Source: Parachlamydiales bacterium (GTDB lineage Bacteria > Chlamydiota > Chlamydiia > Chlamydiales > Simkaniaceae). From it: DNA of 6,268 nt. The DNA is taken from positions 1-6,268 of the forward strand of contig DAOWHK010000163.1 in assembly GCA_030641465.1 (NCBI GenBank). Reading direction: 5' to 3'. The translations under genes and the position numbers were made by a program. Numbering within the stretch: the first letter of the stretch is position 1; each line of letters starts with the position of its first letter. Of the stretch, positions 5,281-6,268 are shown one piece after another. Under the pieces are notes generated by a model. The model made no database searches and had not been told where the DNA came from. It worked only from the letters and a program-made list of their open reading frames with translations.

Positions 5281-5333
5281 GGTGTCATAATAACGCTCAT
5301 GAAAAGGTGTCATTTTACTGTTGCTTTCACATA
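5281..5333 (+). repeat. Diverged dispersed-repeat candidate, copy B
   Basis: GGTGTCAT occurs twice 25 bases apart (5281-5288 and 5306-5313), each preceded by an A-run and G's. The segment from 5283 aligns with copy A on the opposite strand near 3884-3936. It overlaps the stop codon and last codon of the PLD gene, so the end of that protein may be set by the repeat. Confidence 0.4.
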
Positions 5334-6268
5334 ATTTTTTTTTGTGATTCATTTATATTTACTTGAAAGAGTTTATTCAAAAATTTTATTTGAGTCGGTG
5401 ATAGGGGACTTAAGAATAGAAGGGTGTCTTGATTTTTTTCAAAAGCCCCTTTCGTCCAATTGGCAGACCCAAAAATAAGGATCTGATTATCGATGTTTGC
5501 AAACTTGTGATGCAAAAGCTGAATTCCTGAGCTTAAATAAAGGGGCACGTTGCCATCTTCAAGCATTTTAACGACTTTTCGGCTTGCACCCCGCGCTGTA
5601 TAGGAGTCTATTGCTACTTTGACTTTAACGCCCCTTTCCTGTGCTTTGATGAGACTTTCTGTGATAAGTGGATGGGTAAAAGTAAACTGCGCGATATCTA
5701 TTTTAACCTTTGCGCTATCAATGGCGCTTATTAGACTTGATAGGATCTCGCCCCTGAAATCGGGAAGGCGATGGATTTTGATCGTTTGATGTTCAAGATC
5801 AAGAATGTGATTTTTACTGTTTTCCTCACTGAAAAATTTTGCAAGGGTTTTGCTATATATTCCACATGCAAGGTTGTCGTGCATGGTAAGTGAGGAGGTG
5901 GTTAAATTTGCAGATCCAAGAAGTGTGAGCTCCTTATCGATGATGAGAAGCTTTTCATGCATTAGACCTTTAGTTTTCACAAAAGATATTTGAATGTTTG
6001 GATGGAGGGATTTTCTAATGCTTCGACTGGCTTGTTTATCCAAAAAAATACGAATGTCAATTCCAGCTTGCGCTTTGTAATTGAGGTGGCTGATGATATG
6101 GGGGTCTGTTAAGCCATAGGTATAAAGAGTAATGGAGTCTGTTGCAGATTTTAAGGCTGTTTGATAGGCAAGTTTTAAGTCTTGTCTTGTTTGGTTTGAA
6201 AAAAAAAGAATAGGATTTTTTTGTGTCGGAAGGTTTTCCTTCGTTGCAAAGTATATAAATCCTGCAAA
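5327..6268 (-). CDS. Phospholipase D superfamily protein with two HKD motifs (N-terminus outside window)
   Basis: The frame is open from the right edge to TGA at 5329-5327, giving 313 residues; the start lies outside the window and the TTG at 6043 is internal. Two phospholipase D catalytic motifs are intact: HEKLLIID followed by GSANLT (H104, K106, D111 of the visible part) and HHKFANID followed by GSANWT (H253, K255, D260). The two pair to form one active site with a phosphohistidine intermediate. The family cleaves or transfers phosphodiesters in phospholipids or nucleic acids, and the sequence does not say which. The second motif with GSANWT resembles Nuc-type and mitochondrial PLD members. 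Near the visible N-terminus are FFSNQTRQDLK and TLYTYGLTDPHI, typical of the first PLD half. Related two-HKD proteins are known in Chlamydia. Whether a signal peptide precedes it cannot be seen. Confidence 0.92.
   Translation of the reverse strand, partial: FAGFIYFATKENLPTQKNPILFFSNQTRQDLKLAYQTALKSATDSITLYTYGLTDPHIISHLNYKAQAGIDIRIFLDKQASRSIRKSLHPNIQISFVKTKGLMHEKLLIIDKELTLLGSANLTTSSLTMHDNLACGIYSKTLAKFFSEENSKNHILDLEHQTIKIHRLPDFRGEILSSLISAIDSAKVKIDIAQFTFTHPLITESLIKAQERGVKVKVAIDSYTARGASRKVVKMLEDGNVPLYLSSGIQLLHHKFANIDNQILIFGSANWTKGAFEKNQDTLLFLSPLSPTQIKFLNKLFQVNINESQKKIM

Noticed and set aside
5327..6043. Start of the PLD gene at the TTG at 6043
   Set aside because: Typical PLD sequence continues upstream of it to the window edge, including the first-half strand and helix.

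Overview
The window looks like a piece of a chromosome from an amoeba-associated ("environmental") member of the Chlamydiae. It is AT-rich. The strongest marker is a 291-residue methionine aminopeptidase with an N-terminal SEC-C zinc motif, the architecture and length known from chlamydial Map. Its gene lies close to a MarC/YhgN-family membrane protein gene; from memory, these two are also neighbours in Chlamydia trachomatis (CT851/CT852). An F-box-like/LRR protein and a two-HKD phospholipase D-like protein fit the same lineage. The genus cannot be settled from sequence reading alone.

Layout. (1) Positions 1-1012, + strand: the C-terminal end of a charged coiled-coil protein of unknown function, then a debris zone holding two unrelated gene scraps, a DUF1016/YhcG-type N-domain fragment and the C-terminal end of a GNAT acetyltransferase. 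(2) Positions 1064-1526, - strand: a small exported-looking protein with twin CX3C cysteine motifs, its own promoter and a good ribosome binding site, followed 13 bases later by a possible tiny membrane ORF. (3) Positions 1623-3816, - strand: the housekeeping run marC - truA - map, compact and probably co-transcribed (ATGA overlap between marC and truA, 38-base gap between truA and map). (4) Positions 4087-5091, - strand: an F-box-like/LRR protein, a candidate host-directed effector, with a strong promoter. (5) Positions 5327-6268, - strand: a phospholipase D superfamily protein with two intact HKD motifs, cut by the right edge of the window.

Working together. map removes the initiator methionine, truA makes pseudouridine in tRNA anticodon arms, and marC encodes an inner-membrane protein of unknown role; they form the conserved core. 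The regions on either side are accessory: gene remnants, a short secreted cysteine peptide candidate, an F-box/LRR effector candidate and a PLD enzyme. Two diverged copies of a roughly 50-base sequence lie in opposite orientation on either side of the LRR gene, which may mean it was inserted or shuffled there.

No rRNA, tRNA, CRISPR array, intact insertion sequence or origin was seen. The most novel-looking item is the twin-CX3C small protein at 1284-1526. The LRR protein is the best candidate for manipulation of the host.
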